Shown: positions 27,161-37,484 of the stretch, one piece after another | Numbering within the stretch: position 1 is the stretch's first letter | How the letters are laid out: the number at the start of each line of letters is the position of its first letter | Source: Melioribacter sp. | GTDB lineage: Bacteria > Bacteroidota > Ignavibacteria > Ignavibacteriales > Melioribacteraceae | NCBI GenBank assembly: GCA_003155655.1 | Contig: PMDS01000079.1 | Coordinates: forward strand, 1-46,704 | DNA length: 46,704 nt | Reading direction: 5' to 3' | The notes under the pieces: model-generated | What the model saw: only the letters and a program-made list of their open reading frames with translations | What the model was told of the DNA's origin: nothing | The model's database searches: none | Translations under genes and position numbers: made by a program

Positions 27161-27192
27161 ATAAGCAGTCCCTCAAGCTCTGGACTGCTTAT
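27161..27192 (-). terminator. Hairpin terminator after htpG
   Basis: ATAAGCAGTCC and GGACTGCTTAT form a perfect 11-bp stem with a 10-nt loop, 13 bp past the htpG stop. On the minus strand only a weak T-rich tail follows, so termination may be partial, but a role in ending or protecting htpG mRNA is likely. Confidence 0.6.
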
Positions 27193-27204
27193 TATTATAA
27201 AGTA

Positions 27205-29115
27205 TTAATCGATTTTTTTTACAGTAAGATACCAATCACTTGATGATGCCAGAGTCTGGTTGATTCTTTGTACCAGGTTATGCGGATCATCGAGACTGCC
27301 TTCTTGAAGCAACGCTGATTCAAAAAGTTGTTCCGTGGCAGTTCTTATAAAATCATCATTGGAATCAACTTTGAATACTTTTATCAAATTACGGATTAAT
27401 TTATTGTTTTGATTTACTTCGAAAATTTTCTTTTGCAGGGATATATCTTTGTTAGACATTCTCATAATTTTTTGCATTGTAGCCGATAGTCCTTCATCCT
27501 TAGACACAACACATGCAGCACTATCGATAAGACGGGTGGATTTAACAACATCTTCAACGCGGCCGGATAAAATACTTTTCATTTTGGCCAGCAGGCTGAA
27601 AAAATGTTTTTCATCATCAGTACTTAGATCCTGAAAATCGCTTTTTTTCTCTTCTATATTTTTGATTTCGTCTAATTTTTTAGAGTCTACAGTCTCTGCC
27701 GATTTGAATTCGAAATCCTTATACTTTCTAATTGATGAAATTACAAACTCATCAATCGGATCATACAAGTATAAAACTTCCATTCCTTTATTCTTAAAAA
27801 TTTCCATATGAGGATCTAATAATAAAGATTCACGGTTAGCCCCTGTTATATAATAAATATCTTTTTGCCCTTCTTTCATCCTGGAAGAATAATCAGTTAA
27901 GGAGATCAATTCTTCTTTATCTTTACAAACTGATGAATTAAAACGGAGTAATTCGATATATTTCTCTTGATTGGCATAATCACCATAGCCAAGTTTGAAT
28001 ATTTTTCCATGCTCCTTCCAGAATTTTATGTAATTATCCTGGTTGTTTTTTACCTTTTCAATCAGGTAAGCTAAAACAGTACTTGTAACACTTGAAGCAA
28101 TTTTTGAAAAAACGACATTCTCCTGTAAAGTCTCACGGGAAATATTTAAAGGCAGGTCTTCCGAATCGACAACACCCTTTACAAAACTTAAATATTCGGG
28201 AAGAAGGTCTTTATTTTTGTGCTGGATTAGAACCCGGCGTACATATAAATCCAATCCATAATTTTCACGGTCGTAAAAATAAAGCTCATTGCTCTTTTTA
28301 GGTATGAATAAAAGCGCATTGAATTGAATCGGCGCATCAACAGATTTGTGAATAACATCCATCGGGTCATCGTTATCATACGTCAAAGACTTGTAAAATT
28401 CATTGTACTGCTCATCTTTGATAGAACTTTTAGGTTCACGCCAGATTGCGCTAACAGTATTAATTTTTTCATTAGCAAGGAGAATCGGGTAGGAGATAAA
28501 ATTTGAGTGTTTCTTTATAATATTTTCCAGTCTCCATTTTTCTGCAAATTCTCCCGCATCTTCTTTTAGATGAATTTCAATTGTAGTTCCACGTGTAATT
28601 TTCCCTTCAAATTCTGAAATTTCATAATCACCAAGTCCGTCAGACTTCCATTCAATTGCAGGTTCATCTTTTTGGAATGATTTGGTTTTTATTGTTACCT
28701 CTTTTGCAACCATAAAAACAGAATAAAAACCAACTCCAAATTTCCCGATTATATTATTGGCATCCGATTTAGTCTGCTCAATCATTTTAACAAACTCTTC
28801 GGTACCTGATTTAGCAATTGTTCCAATATTTGCAATTAGTTCATCACGCGTCATGCCGATACCGGTATCAATTATGGTAAGAAGTTTTTCTTTTTCATCA
28901 AATTCAATTTTAATTTCCAGTTTAATATCATTATCCTCAATAACTGCCCCCCGCGTCGATTCGAAGCGCAGCTTATCAAGAGCGTCTGATGCATTAGAAA
29001 TAAGTTCACGTAAGAAGATTTCGCGGCTTGTATATAGAGAATGAACGAGTATATCGAGGAGCTTTTTTACTTCAGCTTTGAATTCATATTTTTTAGCAGT
29101 TGTATGCTCACTCAT
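27205..29115 (-). CDS. htpG: Chaperone HtpG (bacterial Hsp90)
   Basis: A 636-aa ATP-dependent chaperone. The N-terminal GHKL ATPase domain has NASDALDKLRF, DTGIGMTRDEL, GTIAKSGT and GKFGVGFYSVFMVA (residues 35-130). The middle domain carries the catalytic Arg region NISRETLQEN (about 320-330), and the C-terminal dimerisation domain ends without the eukaryotic MEEVD. Length is canonical. GGAGGAAC precedes the ATG. A terminator-like hairpin follows the gene and a putative promoter precedes it, so it is likely monocistronic. Confidence 0.97.
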   Translation of the reverse strand: MSEHTTAKKYEFKAEVKKLLDILVHSLYTSREIFLRELISNASDALDKLRFESTRGAVIEDNDIKLEIKIEFDEKEKLLTIIDTGIGMTRDELIANIGTIAKSGTEEFVKMIEQTKSDANNIIGKFGVGFYSVFMVAKEVTIKTKSFQKDEPAIEWKSDGLGDYEISEFEGKITRGTTIEIHLKEDAGEFAEKWRLENIIKKHSNFISYPILLANEKINTVSAIWREPKSSIKDEQYNEFYKSLTYDNDDPMDVIHKSVDAPIQFNALLFIPKKSNELYFYDRENYGLDLYVRRVLIQHKNKDLLPEYLSFVKGVVDSEDLPLNISRETLQENVVFSKIASSVTSTVLAYLIEKVKNNQDNYIKFWKEHGKIFKLGYGDYANQEKYIELLRFNSSVCKDKEELISLTDYSSRMKEGQKDIYYITGANRESLLLDPHMEIFKNKGMEVLYLYDPIDEFVISSIRKYKDFEFKSAETVDSKKLDEIKNIEEKKSDFQDLSTDDEKHFFSLLAKMKSILSGRVEDVVKSTRLIDSAACVVSKDEGLSATMQKIMRMSNKDISLQKKIFEVNQNNKLIRNLIKVFKVDSNDDFIRTATEQLFESALLQEGSLDDPHNLVQRINQTLASSSDWYLTVKKID

Positions 29116-29147
29116 AGTTCCTCCATTAATAAATTTATATCATAAGA

Positions 29148-29176
29148 AATATATTGTTGTGTAAAAATACAAACAA
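29148..29176 (-). promoter_or_regulatory. Putative promoter of htpG
   Basis: On the minus strand TTGTTT (29176-29171) and TATATT (29153-29148) are separated by 17 bp, about 35 bp before the htpG start codon. No CIRCE or other heat-shock operator is visible beside it. Confidence 0.45.
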
Positions 29177-29226
29177 TGTAATTTTACCTCAACAATGTTA
29201 GATGCGCCAGTATGGTAAGAAATTGC

Positions 29227-29394
29227 TTATTTATCTTTTTTATGATCTTCAGTTTCTTCCCCGCTTAGGGCCTTTTTAAAAGATTTAATCCCTTGCCCTA
29301 ATCCTTTTGCAAGTTCCGGAATTTTTTTCCCGCCAAATAGTAGAAAAATGATAAAAAGAATAATTAGCAGTTCGCCAAAGCCGATATTTTCCAT
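29227..29394 (-). CDS. tatA: Sec-independent translocase subunit TatA/TatE
   Basis: A 55-aa protein read on the minus strand from ATG 29394 to TAA 29227. One membrane helix (about residues 7-20, [12 protein letters not shown]) is followed by the conserved [24 protein letters not shown] amphipathic region (given here as [10 protein letters not shown] and [10 protein letters not shown]), then a short charged tail with DHKKDK. TatA oligomers form the path for folded proteins across the inner membrane. No tatC or tatB lies next to it, so tatC must be elsewhere. An AAAGGAAAG-like Shine-Dalgarno precedes the start. Confidence 0.92.
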   Translation of the reverse strand: MENIGFGELLIILFIIFLLFGGKKIPELAKGLGQGIKSFKKALSGEETEDHKKDK

Positions 29395-29478
29395 TTACTT
29401 TCCTTTATATTAAATCAATGATAAAAATAAAAACAATTACACTCTTTACAAAATCCAAACGAAATAAGTTCCTTGCTG

Positions 29479-31506
29479 TTAAAATTTGACATCAAATCCG
29501 GGCAAAGCATCTGGAGAATATTTTTTTATTTGCAACATTAATTCAACAGCGCCTTTAATATTGCCTTCATTCACAAAAATATTTTTAAGATAAAGACGTG
29601 AAATAGCATTAAACGGATCATAATCTGATGCTTCTTTTAAAAATATTTTAGCTTCTTCATATTTACCAGCATGGTAATATGAATAACCGCGTATTGTTAG
29701 TGCATCTGCTTTTCTTTGAGGACAATAATATGTTATACTGTCACATTCCAGTGAAATTCGTTTTAACATATCTTTATCATTGCTATCTAACATTTTTAGA
29801 AAATAATCATTGGCCTTAATAAAATGTTTGACAAATTTAACATTACATTCATTCAAAACAATTTCCTTTTCCGGTATAAGTTTTCTAGTAAAAATAGGAA
29901 GCAACTGGTGCAACTCTTCCGAATATAAAAGCTGAGTGTAATAATTCTCTTTAAATTCTTTCTGAACAAACAAAGCACATTCAGCAAATGCGCTTGGTTT
30001 GCCGCCGGCGGGAAATATAATATAATCAGGATTTTGCTTTAGCACATAGGCGGCATTATAATGCCTCTCTTTCCATATTACGGGCAGCTCATTATCGATT
30101 CCATAAACTTCTTCAGGATTATGCGCAATATAGGAGTTAGTCAGTCCCACAAGATCAATTATTTTTGAATTTGTATAATATGAGAATGTTCCTATAGTAG
30201 ACATTGCAACAAACGGAATATGCCCCGATAATTCTTCTCTTTCATTAATCCACCGGGCATAAATTTTCATTTTTTGGACTAAGCCTGCCTCATATGAACG
30301 TTTAGTCATCATTTCATCTTTCTGTTTTTTATAATTTATAAAAGAGTACGCTATAATTAAGATTAGTAATAACGAAAGGGATAAATATTTTGTATACTTG
30401 TTGTTAAAGGCAATTAAATCAAAAAAAACCTTAATTGATTTAGCAAATAGAATATATGTCAGTGGCATTATTGGAAGGAAAAACCGTCCAATTGGAAGAA
30501 CATCTCCCCCAATTATGATAACACATAATATCCAGGGGAAAATCAGCAAATATAATAAAAGATACTTCTTAAATATTTTTTTATAAATAAATAATACTAA
30601 AGGCAGAACAAGAATTAGCCCATAAGCCAGATTTGCTTTGTTGAATTCCAAGAAATATTTAATACCACGCTGCACAAATTGTATAGTGAATTCAGTTTTA
30701 GCATAAAAAGTATTTGGCAATGGGTAACCATAGTATATAAGTCTAAAAATGAGAAAAACCGTTAAAGGAATTAAATAAATGATAATTTCTTTTATAAAAG
30801 TTTTATCGAAAATACTCAGCAGTAATTGTCTATTAATTAATTTTGTTTTTCCAATTAGTTTGGTAATAATTTTATGAAGTATAATTAATAAGAAGAAAAT
30901 CATTCCTTCAGGTCTCAGAAGAGAATTACAAATAGAAACGATTAAAAACGGATAATTTGGTTTGTCTCTGTTTCCTTTCAAATAAAAAATTATTGAAAGA
31001 AGAAGGAGTGAAACAAACATTGTTGTTTCCATACCGCTTACACCCCAATATATCAATGGTGTTGAAAAAGCCAGCATTATTACCGGAACAACATCGAATA
31101 GAATTCTTATAATTTTTGAACTCTTAATATTTGATGAACTTTTATCATTTTCATTAAAAATATCTGAGAGTACAAATGTGAGAATGATGAGGACTATACT
31201 AAAGAAGAGCGAAAGATATTGAGTAAAATTTTCAAGAGAGATATCGCGGCTTAAAAACCCAACAATGCTGAGAATAATTACCCATAAAAAATTTGTATAC
31301 CCTTCAACTCTTTCACCCTGATTAAATACAAGACCATAACCATTTATAAAATTTTTAACATAACGCAAAGCAGTGAATGCATCATCTTGAATAAATTGTA
31401 CAGGGAGAGCATTCTTCAAAAACAGAATAATAATACCAATGAGTATAAAACCGGTTAAGAGTTTAGGAATGAACTTATTTATTATTTTATTATCCAAGCG
31501 GATCAA
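29479..31506 (-). CDS. GT-C-fold membrane glycosyltransferase-like protein with C-terminal TPR
   Basis: A 675-aa protein with a cytosolic N-terminus and about 11-13 membrane helices (residues 15-420). The first periplasmic loop contains [14 protein letters not shown] followed by [18 protein letters not shown]. Paired acidic residues in this loop are typical of lipid-phosphosugar-dependent GT-C enzymes, and this form resembles the arabinofuranosyltransferase/AftB-like group. The C-terminal ~250 residues are soluble and end in TPR-like helices ([20 protein letters not shown] near 600). Acceptor and donor are unknown; surface glycan or glycoprotein assembly is likely. It is divergent from the MATE gene across 80 bp. 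Confidence 0.7.
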   Translation of the reverse strand: MIRLDNKIINKFIPKLLTGFILIGIIILFLKNALPVQFIQDDAFTALRYVKNFINGYGLVFNQGERVEGYTNFLWVIILSIVGFLSRDISLENFTQYLSLFFSIVLIILTFVLSDIFNENDKSSSNIKSSKIIRILFDVVPVIMLAFSTPLIYWGVSGMETTMFVSLLLLSIIFYLKGNRDKPNYPFLIVSICNSLLRPEGMIFFLLIILHKIITKLIGKTKLINRQLLLSIFDKTFIKEIIIYLIPLTVFLIFRLIYYGYPLPNTFYAKTEFTIQFVQRGIKYFLEFNKANLAYGLILVLPLVLFIYKKIFKKYLLLYLLIFPWILCVIIIGGDVLPIGRFFLPIMPLTYILFAKSIKVFFDLIAFNNKYTKYLSLSLLLILIIAYSFINYKKQKDEMMTKRSYEAGLVQKMKIYARWINEREELSGHIPFVAMSTIGTFSYYTNSKIIDLVGLTNSYIAHNPEEVYGIDNELPVIWKERHYNAAYVLKQNPDYIIFPAGGKPSAFAECALFVQKEFKENYYTQLLYSEELHQLLPIFTRKLIPEKEIVLNECNVKFVKHFIKANDYFLKMLDSNDKDMLKRISLECDSITYYCPQRKADALTIRGYSYYHAGKYEEAKIFLKEASDYDPFNAISRLYLKNIFVNEGNIKGAVELMLQIKKYSPDALPGFDVKF

Positions 31507-31586
31507 TTTTTACCACAGTAAATTAGCGACTTGCAAAAACAATTTACTAATTTTCTTATACAGAAATATTAAAATCATATAAATAG

Positions 31587-32918
31587 ATGGATTATAAATC
31601 CAACATAAGGGAAACAATTAAACTTGCCGCGCCAATTTCATTTGGACAGTTTGGTCATGTAATGCTGGGCGTTATCGACAGTATGATGGTAGGCAGAGTC
31701 GGACCTGCATCATTAGCAGCTTCATCACTAGTCAATGGTATATTTTTCCTAATAGTAGTTATTGGAATTGGATTATCAATGGCAGCAACCCCGCTCATTG
31801 CAATTTCCAAAGGAGCCGGGAAATTTAGTGATTGCGGCAAAACACTTAATCATTCAGTTGCAGTAAATTTTGTTTTTTCAATTTTTATCACAATTACAGC
31901 TTTTTTGTGTTCTTATTTAATTCCATATTTAAACCAGCCTATAGATGTTGTAAAAGAGGCGGTTCCTTACCTGCAAGTTTTATCGCTATCTGTAATTCCT
32001 TTCATGTTGTTTCAATCATACCGTCAATTCCTTGAAGGATTATCAATACCATATCCACCAATGATAATTGCATTAGTGGCAAATATATCTCATGCATTTT
32101 TAAATTGGTTGTTTATATACGGAAATTTTGGTTTGCCTGCATTAGGCTTATTTGGCGCGGGCATTGCAACAACATTTACAAGATGGATGATGGCGCTTGT
32201 ATTGATAGTTTTTATTCTGAATTATAAAAAGGTAAAAATTTACAAGCCACAATTTAATTTCCATTCATTTGATTTTTCTCTTATTAAAAAATTGATCTCT
32301 GTAGGCTTGCCAAGCGGGTTTCAATATTTTCTTGAAGTTTCTTCATTTGCGTTTGGCGCTGTTATGATGGGCTGGCTTGGCAGAACCCAATTAGCCGCTC
32401 ACCAGGTTGCAATTAATCTTGCTTCTATTACTTATATGATTATTCTTGGTATTGCATCCGCAGGAACAATTAGAGTTGGCGAAGCAGTTGGGAACAAAAA
32501 AATAACCCAAATAAGAAGAGCCGGATTTAGTGCAATGGCACTTGCCGCATCATTGATGTTCATATTTGGAATTTGTTTTATTTTATTTCACAATTTTTTA
32601 CCTACTCTATATGTGAATGATAAAGAAGTAATATCCATAGCATCACAGCTTCTTATCATAGCAGCATTGTTTCAAATCTTTGATGGACTGCAATCATCCG
32701 GGATTGGTGTGCTGAGGGGATTAACCGACACTAAAATCCCTATGATACTTTCTTTAGCAGCATATTGGCTGGTTGGAATTCCGGTAGCAGGAATACTTGG
32801 ATTCTATTTTAAACTGGGCGCAATTGGTATTTGGACAGGATTATTGCTTGGTTTAGTTTCACTTGGTACTATAGTGCTTTTTAGATTTAATATTAAAAGC
32901 AAAACTATTTTTGATTAA
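31587..32918 (+). CDS. MATE family efflux transporter (NorM-like)
   Basis: A 443-aa inner-membrane antiporter with 12 helices in two related halves. Family features include SFGQFGHVMLGVIDSMMVG at residues 18-36 and the second-half SVGLPSGFQYFLEVSSFAFG with GWLGRTQLAAHQVAIN. MATE proteins export cationic drugs or metabolites using Na+ or H+. The substrate is unknown. It is divergent from the GT-C-like gene, and the 131-bp spacer before the next gene shows no clear terminator. Confidence 0.92.
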   Translation: MDYKSNIRETIKLAAPISFGQFGHVMLGVIDSMMVGRVGPASLAASSLVNGIFFLIVVIGIGLSMAATPLIAISKGAGKFSDCGKTLNHSVAVNFVFSIFITITAFLCSYLIPYLNQPIDVVKEAVPYLQVLSLSVIPFMLFQSYRQFLEGLSIPYPPMIIALVANISHAFLNWLFIYGNFGLPALGLFGAGIATTFTRWMMALVLIVFILNYKKVKIYKPQFNFHSFDFSLIKKLISVGLPSGFQYFLEVSSFAFGAVMMGWLGRTQLAAHQVAINLASITYMIILGIASAGTIRVGEAVGNKKITQIRRAGFSAMALAASLMFIFGICFILFHNFLPTLYVNDKEVISIASQLLIIAALFQIFDGLQSSGIGVLRGLTDTKIPMILSLAAYWLVGIPVAGILGFYFKLGAIGIWTGLLLGLVSLGTIVLFRFNIKSKTIFD

Positions 32919-33049
32919 TCAATAGATATCATATTAACAATTTGCCATTCAATAACTGCTAAATAATCAGCTCGTAGAAATATCTTATTAAATTATTCTT
33001 ATTTTTGCGCTTGTTTATTTTCATTATAGAAATTTTCAAGAAAGGAATT

Positions 33050-33958
33050 ATGGGAAGGTTTGCGTCATTATTTGTGATAATAGCTGCTGCGTTGTGGGGC
33101 GTTGATGGAATTATTCTGACTCCTCAACTGTATGGACTGCCTGTACCTCTTGTAGTACTTATTGAAAGCTCAATAGTGACATTGTTCCTTTCACCGATCT
33201 TCATAAAAGACCTACCAAAACTAAAATCACTGGATATTAAAGACTGGGCAGCATTTGCCGGTGTTGCACTGTTTGGCGGAGCAATTGGAACTATGGCAAT
33301 TACAAAGGCTCTTTTCTATGTTAATTTTGTAAATCTATCTATTGTAATTCTAATACAAAAGCTGCAACCGGTTTTTGCACTTACTCTTGCAGGACTTTTA
33401 TTAAAAGAAAAACTGCCAAGAATATTTTTCCTTTGGGCTGCATCCGCAGTTATAGGAGCATACCTAATGACTTTTGGAATATCTACGCCAAATCTTGCAA
33501 ACGGTGATAAAACAACATATGCGGCATTACTTTCATTGGTAGCTGCAATAAGTTTTAGTTCTTCCACAGTATTCAGTAAAAGAGCATTGCGCAATGTTGG
33601 CTTCAAAATGAGTACTTACCTGCGATTTCTTATTTCAGGTTTTATTATGCTAATCATTGCAGGCACTTTAGGTGATATAAAAGCAATATCAATTATATCG
33701 GTAAATCAATGGCTAATTTTCTTATTAATTGCTTTTACAACTGGAGGCGCGGCAATTTTTCTTTATTATTATGGATTAAAAAGAATAACTGCCTCTGTTG
33801 CCACGATATGTGAACTGGCATTTCCACTAACTGCAGTTGTACTTGAGTATTTTGTAAGAGGGAATATTTTAGCTCCAATACAATGGTTTGGAGTTTTGAT
33901 TTTGATTTTCAGTATTATAAAAGTATCCGGGATTAATCTTATAAATCAAAAAAATTAA
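33050..33958 (+). CDS. EamA (DMT) family transporter
   Basis: A 302-aa protein with ten helices in two EamA repeats (about 5-140 and 155-300), typical of drug/metabolite exporters. KLQPVFALTLAGLLLKEKL marks the end of repeat 1 and its equivalent ELAFPLTAVVLEYFVRG the end of repeat 2. ATG 33050 was chosen because AAAGGA lies 7-12 nt before it; the frame is open up to a TTG at 33005 that would add 15 residues. The gene is convergent with the next one, whose stop lies 8 bp away. Confidence 0.88.
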   Translation: MGRFASLFVIIAAALWGVDGIILTPQLYGLPVPLVVLIESSIVTLFLSPIFIKDLPKLKSLDIKDWAAFAGVALFGGAIGTMAITKALFYVNFVNLSIVILIQKLQPVFALTLAGLLLKEKLPRIFFLWAASAVIGAYLMTFGISTPNLANGDKTTYAALLSLVAAISFSSSTVFSKRALRNVGFKMSTYLRFLISGFIMLIIAGTLGDIKAISIISVNQWLIFLLIAFTTGGAAIFLYYYGLKRITASVATICELAFPLTAVVLEYFVRGNILAPIQWFGVLILIFSIIKVSGINLINQKN

Positions 33959-33965
33959 AGTTGAT

Positions 33966-34847
33966 TTAGCTTTTTAATTTATTTGCCGTTTCGGAAACAA
34001 TAATCCAGCGATTGCCTTCCTTTTTCCAGATACGCAAATAATTAAATTTTTCGTTTGAATTAGTCTCAGAATTATTAACCGCTAATTCACCATAGGTAAA
34101 TCCAAAATCTTTTGAAGATGAGATTTTCCCTCCAACCGGATTGAATTGATAGTGCAGTCCTTTCTGTGAGAGATAATCAGTTATGTTCCATTTGCCAACG
34201 ATTGGAAAAACGCCATCTCTTAATAAGCGTGAATCTTCATCAATATATTTCCTGTAAGTTGCAGCAGCGCCAATTTGAAACGAAAGAGTTGAAAATTGCT
34301 TTTCCAACTGTAATAATTCTGTTGGTTTACTGTGTTTAATTCCTTTTATCAACGGATTTGAAATTTTCTTTGAAGTATCAAATGCTAAAGGTTCAATTTT
34401 AGTTATTGGTTTATCATTATTGATCCCCATATCAAAAACAAACTTCCATTTGCCGCTATTCTGTTTTTGCCAAACAGTGCAGAAATTACCGTAAGCAGAA
34501 GCAGACGAATCATTTTTATTTTTCTTCCATTCCCATGGTCCGGATGAAAAGCCCATATCGCCCGACTTGCTAATAAAAGCTTTACATGGATACCAGCTTA
34601 GCAAACCGGTTCTTGGTTGTTTATCCTCCTCAAAATGTTTTTTACCATTTACCGGATTTGGTGCAAATAAAACCGCATCATCTGCAATGAATTTTAGAAA
34701 AGCTTCCCTAGTTCCAATTTCTCCAGCGCTTGCAGAGAAAGAGTATTCAGTTGCAATCAATGTATTAAGATCATAATTCTTTTGTTGTGCATGAATAATT
34801 AATGCAACTGAAAAACAATACAGTGCTGCAAATACAATCTTTTTCAT
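33966..34847 (-). CDS. Secreted protein with two NTF2/SnoaL-like domains
   Basis: A 293-aa protein with a Sec signal peptide (1-20, cut near HAQ) and two related alpha+beta segments (about 25-150 and 170-293). Both have a helical start with the pattern AAxxRKYI / EAFLKFIADD and a strand-rich end with KxWxFVxDMG / RIWKKEGNRWIIV, typical of DUF4440/SnoaL-type NTF2 folds. The family binds small ligands or acts as scaffold or enzyme, so function is open. It follows the MsrB gene by 6 bp on the same strand, so the two are probably co-expressed. Confidence 0.7.
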   Translation of the reverse strand: MKKIVFAALYCFSVALIIHAQQKNYDLNTLIATEYSFSASAGEIGTREAFLKFIADDAVLFAPNPVNGKKHFEEDKQPRTGLLSWYPCKAFISKSGDMGFSSGPWEWKKNKNDSSASAYGNFCTVWQKQNSGKWKFVFDMGINNDKPITKIEPLAFDTSKKISNPLIKGIKHSKPTELLQLEKQFSTLSFQIGAAATYRKYIDEDSRLLRDGVFPIVGKWNITDYLSQKGLHYQFNPVGGKISSSKDFGFTYGELAVNNSETNSNEKFNYLRIWKKEGNRWIIVSETANKLKS

Positions 34848-34853
34848 AAATAA

Positions 34854-35372
34854 CTATTGTTTATCTTTTTGAACACTTTGCTTTTCAAATTGTAAGGACA
34901 CGGAATTAATGCAATATCTTTGCCCGGTTGGTTTAGGCCCGTCATCAAAGACATGACCCAGATGACTTCCGCAATTGGCACACATTACTTCAACTCTATG
35001 CATGCCAAAACTATAGTCATCTTTAATAATGAAGTTCTTATTATTAATCACGTCGTAAAAGCTTGGCCAGCCGCAATCACTATCAAATTTTGTATCGGAG
35101 CTGAATAATAATGCACCACAAGCCGCACATTTGTAATTACCTTTTTCTCTAGTATTAACGTATTCCCCACTGAAAGGGCGTTCTGTTCCCTTCTCGCGAA
35201 GTACATGGTATTGTTCAGGAGTTAATATTTTTTTCCACTCTTCTTCTGTTTTTTGAACTTTCACAGACATATCATTGCCTTTCTTTTGATTTGTCTTAAC
35301 ACTGTCTTGAGAACATGCTGTACTGACTGAAATGAGAAACGTCAATACAATTAGAATGACATTTCTTTTCAT
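34854..35372 (-). CDS. msrB: Peptide-methionine (R)-S-oxide reductase, exported lipoprotein
   Basis: A 172-aa MsrB that repairs methionine-R-sulfoxide in exported proteins. The lipoprotein signal ends in a SVSTAC lipobox (Cys about residue 20). The MsrB domain (about 38-165) has two zinc CXXC pairs ([10 protein letters not shown] and [12 protein letters not shown]), the GWPSFYD substrate loop and the catalytic Cys in [11 protein letters not shown]. It is a standalone MsrB without MsrA. It is probably tethered in the periplasm, and co-transcribed with the downstream NTF2-like gene. Confidence 0.94.
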   Translation of the reverse strand: MKRNVILIVLTFLISVSTACSQDSVKTNQKKGNDMSVKVQKTEEEWKKILTPEQYHVLREKGTERPFSGEYVNTREKGNYKCAACGALLFSSDTKFDSDCGWPSFYDVINNKNFIIKDDYSFGMHRVEVMCANCGSHLGHVFDDGPKPTGQRYCINSVSLQFEKQSVQKDKQ

Positions 35373-35423
35373 TGTGGTTCCTTTCTATAATGTTTTACAA
35401 AGTGTAAAATTGTTTTTAGAGAT

Positions 35424-36392
35424 CTATTTTCCTTCAATTATTTTTTTTTGATAATCTTCTGCGGCTTCCAGTGTGTTGAAATATCCTATTCTTACCCTAT
35501 ACCATGTTGCTCCTCTTACTAATCCTTCCGTAATAAAAGCATTGTGTCCTGCGCCTTTCAATCTTGCAACTTCACTGTCGGCTTTTGATTTATTCTTCCA
35601 TGAAGAAACCTGGAATGAATATTTTGATCCATCTGTAAATATTGTACTTTTTGGATTTGTCTCAACTTCATTTTCAGAATCTTTAGAAAGTATACCGGGT
35701 TTAATTTGCTTTTGTTCCACGCTATTCTGTTTTGGTTCTTCAGTTTTAGGGGTATTTTTTTTCTGCAGTTCTGTAATTGTAATTGCTTTTTGAGCTGAAT
35801 CTTTTTTACTTAGGTAAAGCGCTACCCTATTGAAAGCAGAAGATGTATCAGAAATAACAGGTTTAATATTTTCTACTTTTTTTGTAACAACCGGGATTGT
35901 TTGAACCGGTTCATTTTTCTTATCATTTTTAACAGGGGGCGTATTCTGAGTATCTATAGGAACTACCCCGCTATTTAAATATTCTAAGGCTTTATTAAAA
36001 ATTGCAGTCATTATCTCATTACCCTCAATAGGAACGGAAAAATTATCACTGCTGGAAGCAAATCCCGGCAATGAAGTCTCTCCAAGAATTTTTAAGTCCT
36101 TATCATAATATAAAGTTCCAATGACAGAATATTTTTTTAATGCGGCATTAAACAATATTTGAGACTTAACACTCGATGCTTCTTTATTCAGCGAGACGAT
36201 GGATTGAGCTTTTTTATATACTGTAATACTTAGAACCGATATTTGCCCGCTGAATTGTTTAATGGTTGAAGTATCAACATACACAGTTTGGCCGGACAAT
36301 TCAAGAATGTTAATCCATTTTGGTCCGGGCGCCTGTGCATAAATAACTTCTAAAGAAAAAATTAAAATTACGAGAATTGATTTAAGTTTCAT
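35424..36392 (-). CDS. SPOR-domain protein with surface-adhesin-like N-terminus
   Basis: A 322-aa exported protein. A signal peptide (1-19) leads to an N-terminal beta-rich domain (about 22-150) with the pattern WINILELSGQTVYVDTSTIK, seen in small secreted proteins of unknown role. A low-complexity Lys/Pro/Gln linker (about 150-240) follows, then a C-terminal SPOR domain (about 250-322: YSFQVSSWKNKSKADSEVARL and WYRVRIGYFNTLEAAEDY, quoted in parts). SPOR domains bind denuded peptidoglycan, often at the septum. It is divergent from the nuo operon. Confidence 0.82.
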   Translation of the reverse strand: MKLKSILVILIFSLEVIYAQAPGPKWINILELSGQTVYVDTSTIKQFSGQISVLSITVYKKAQSIVSLNKEASSVKSQILFNAALKKYSVIGTLYYDKDLKILGETSLPGFASSSDNFSVPIEGNEIMTAIFNKALEYLNSGVVPIDTQNTPPVKNDKKNEPVQTIPVVTKKVENIKPVISDTSSAFNRVALYLSKKDSAQKAITITELQKKNTPKTEEPKQNSVEQKQIKPGILSKDSENEVETNPKSTIFTDGSKYSFQVSSWKNKSKADSEVARLKGAGHNAFITEGLVRGATWYRVRIGYFNTLEAAEDYQKKIIEGK

Positions 36393-36485
36393 TTTGATGA
36401 GTTCTTGATTTATTCCTCCTATAATTTAATTAAAAAAATAATGCAATTAAAAAATTTGCAGAATATTAATTAATGAATTGATTTC

Positions 36486-36514
36486 TTGACAAAAATACTT
36501 TGTTATGCTATTTT
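36486..36514 (+). promoter_or_regulatory. Promoter of the nuo operon
   Basis: TTGACA (36486-36491), a perfect -35 box, is 17 bp from TATTTT (36509-36514). The predicted start near 36521 leaves a leader of about 17 nt before the nuoA ATG, with no clear Shine-Dalgarno in it. Confidence 0.65.
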
Positions 36515-36537
36515 CGACGCAACATTTTTGAAAAAAT

Positions 36538-36951
36538 ATGCTAACTGAGTTTGGTAAAATTTTTATTTTCATAATTCTGGCGCTTGTATTTGTAATAATC
36601 ACTCTTTTCGTAAATAAACTTCTCCGACCCGACAGACCAACATTTGAAAAACAAAAAGTATATGAATGCGGAGAAAATCCTGAAGGATCACCCTGGATTA
36701 AATTTAACATAAGATTCTATGTAGTTGCACTTATCTTTTTAATCTTTGACGTTGAAGTTGTTTTGCTTTTTCCATGGGCTTTAACTTATAAAGAATATGG
36801 CTTATATGGATTTTTGGTTGGAATAATATTTTTGCTTGTACTTGGTTTAGGAATGGCTTACGAATGGCGTAAAGGTGATTTGGAATGGGCCCGCCCAACT
36901 CCCAAACCACCAATACTTGATGATATTTTAAGAAAAGAAGTTAATAATTAA
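36538..36951 (+). CDS. nuoA: Complex I subunit A (NuoA)
   Basis: A 137-aa membrane subunit of proton-pumping NADH/ferredoxin:quinone oxidoreductase. It has three helices with the conserved YECGENPEGS loop near the quinone site (Cys about 41) and the acidic FDVEVVLLFPWA helix 2. The N-terminus starts directly in helix 1. First gene of the operon; nuoB follows after 41 bp. Confidence 0.95.
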   Translation: MLTEFGKIFIFIILALVFVIITLFVNKLLRPDRPTFEKQKVYECGENPEGSPWIKFNIRFYVVALIFLIFDVEVVLLFPWALTYKEYGLYGFLVGIIFLLVLGLGMAYEWRKGDLEWARPTPKPPILDDILRKEVNN

Positions 36952-36992
36952 TTCTTTGCTGTTTAAATTCTGATAATTAATTAAGAATTACA

Positions 36993-37484
36993 ATGGGTTT
37001 ACTAGATAAAGAATTTTCCGAAGGCAACATTGTAATATCCAATGTAGAAGACCTTTTTAATTGGGCACGACTATCATCTATCTGGCAGCTTGGGTTTGGA
37101 CTAGCTTGCTGCGCAATTGAAATGATGGCTACATCGATGTCTCACTATGATTTTGACCGTTTTGGTGTCATTCCACGAAATACGCCCCGTCAAGCAGATG
37201 CAATAATAATTTCCGGTACAGTAACATTAAAGATGGCTACCAGGATAAAAAGATTATATGAACAAATGCCTGACCCGAAGTACATTATCTCTATGGGCAG
37301 CTGCGCTAATTGCGGCGGGCCGTATTGGGAGCATGGCTACCATGTTTTAAAAGGAATCGACAGGATTATACCCGTTGATGTTTATGTACCCGGTTGTCCT
37401 CCAAGACCGGAGGCTTTATTAGAAGGACTTTTAAAATTACAAGAAAAAATTCGAAATGAATCACTGAGAAAAAAATCTGCATGA
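36993..37484 (+). CDS. nuoB: Complex I subunit B (NuoB), N2 cluster
   Basis: A 163-aa peripheral-arm subunit that holds the terminal [4Fe-4S] cluster N2, the direct electron donor to quinone. The ligands are visible: tandem Cys in [11 protein letters not shown], the Cys in [13 protein letters not shown] and [13 protein letters not shown]. Its TGA stop overlaps the nuoC ATG by 4 nt. Confidence 0.97.
   Translation: MGLLDKEFSEGNIVISNVEDLFNWARLSSIWQLGFGLACCAIEMMATSMSHYDFDRFGVIPRNTPRQADAIIISGTVTLKMATRIKRLYEQMPDPKYIISMGSCANCGGPYWEHGYHVLKGIDRIIPVDVYVPGCPPRPEALLEGLLKLQEKIRNESLRKKSA

Noticed and set aside
35473-35793. A 106-aa plus-strand frame opposite the SPOR-domain gene
   Set aside because: It is a shadow of the low-complexity linker of the minus-strand gene.
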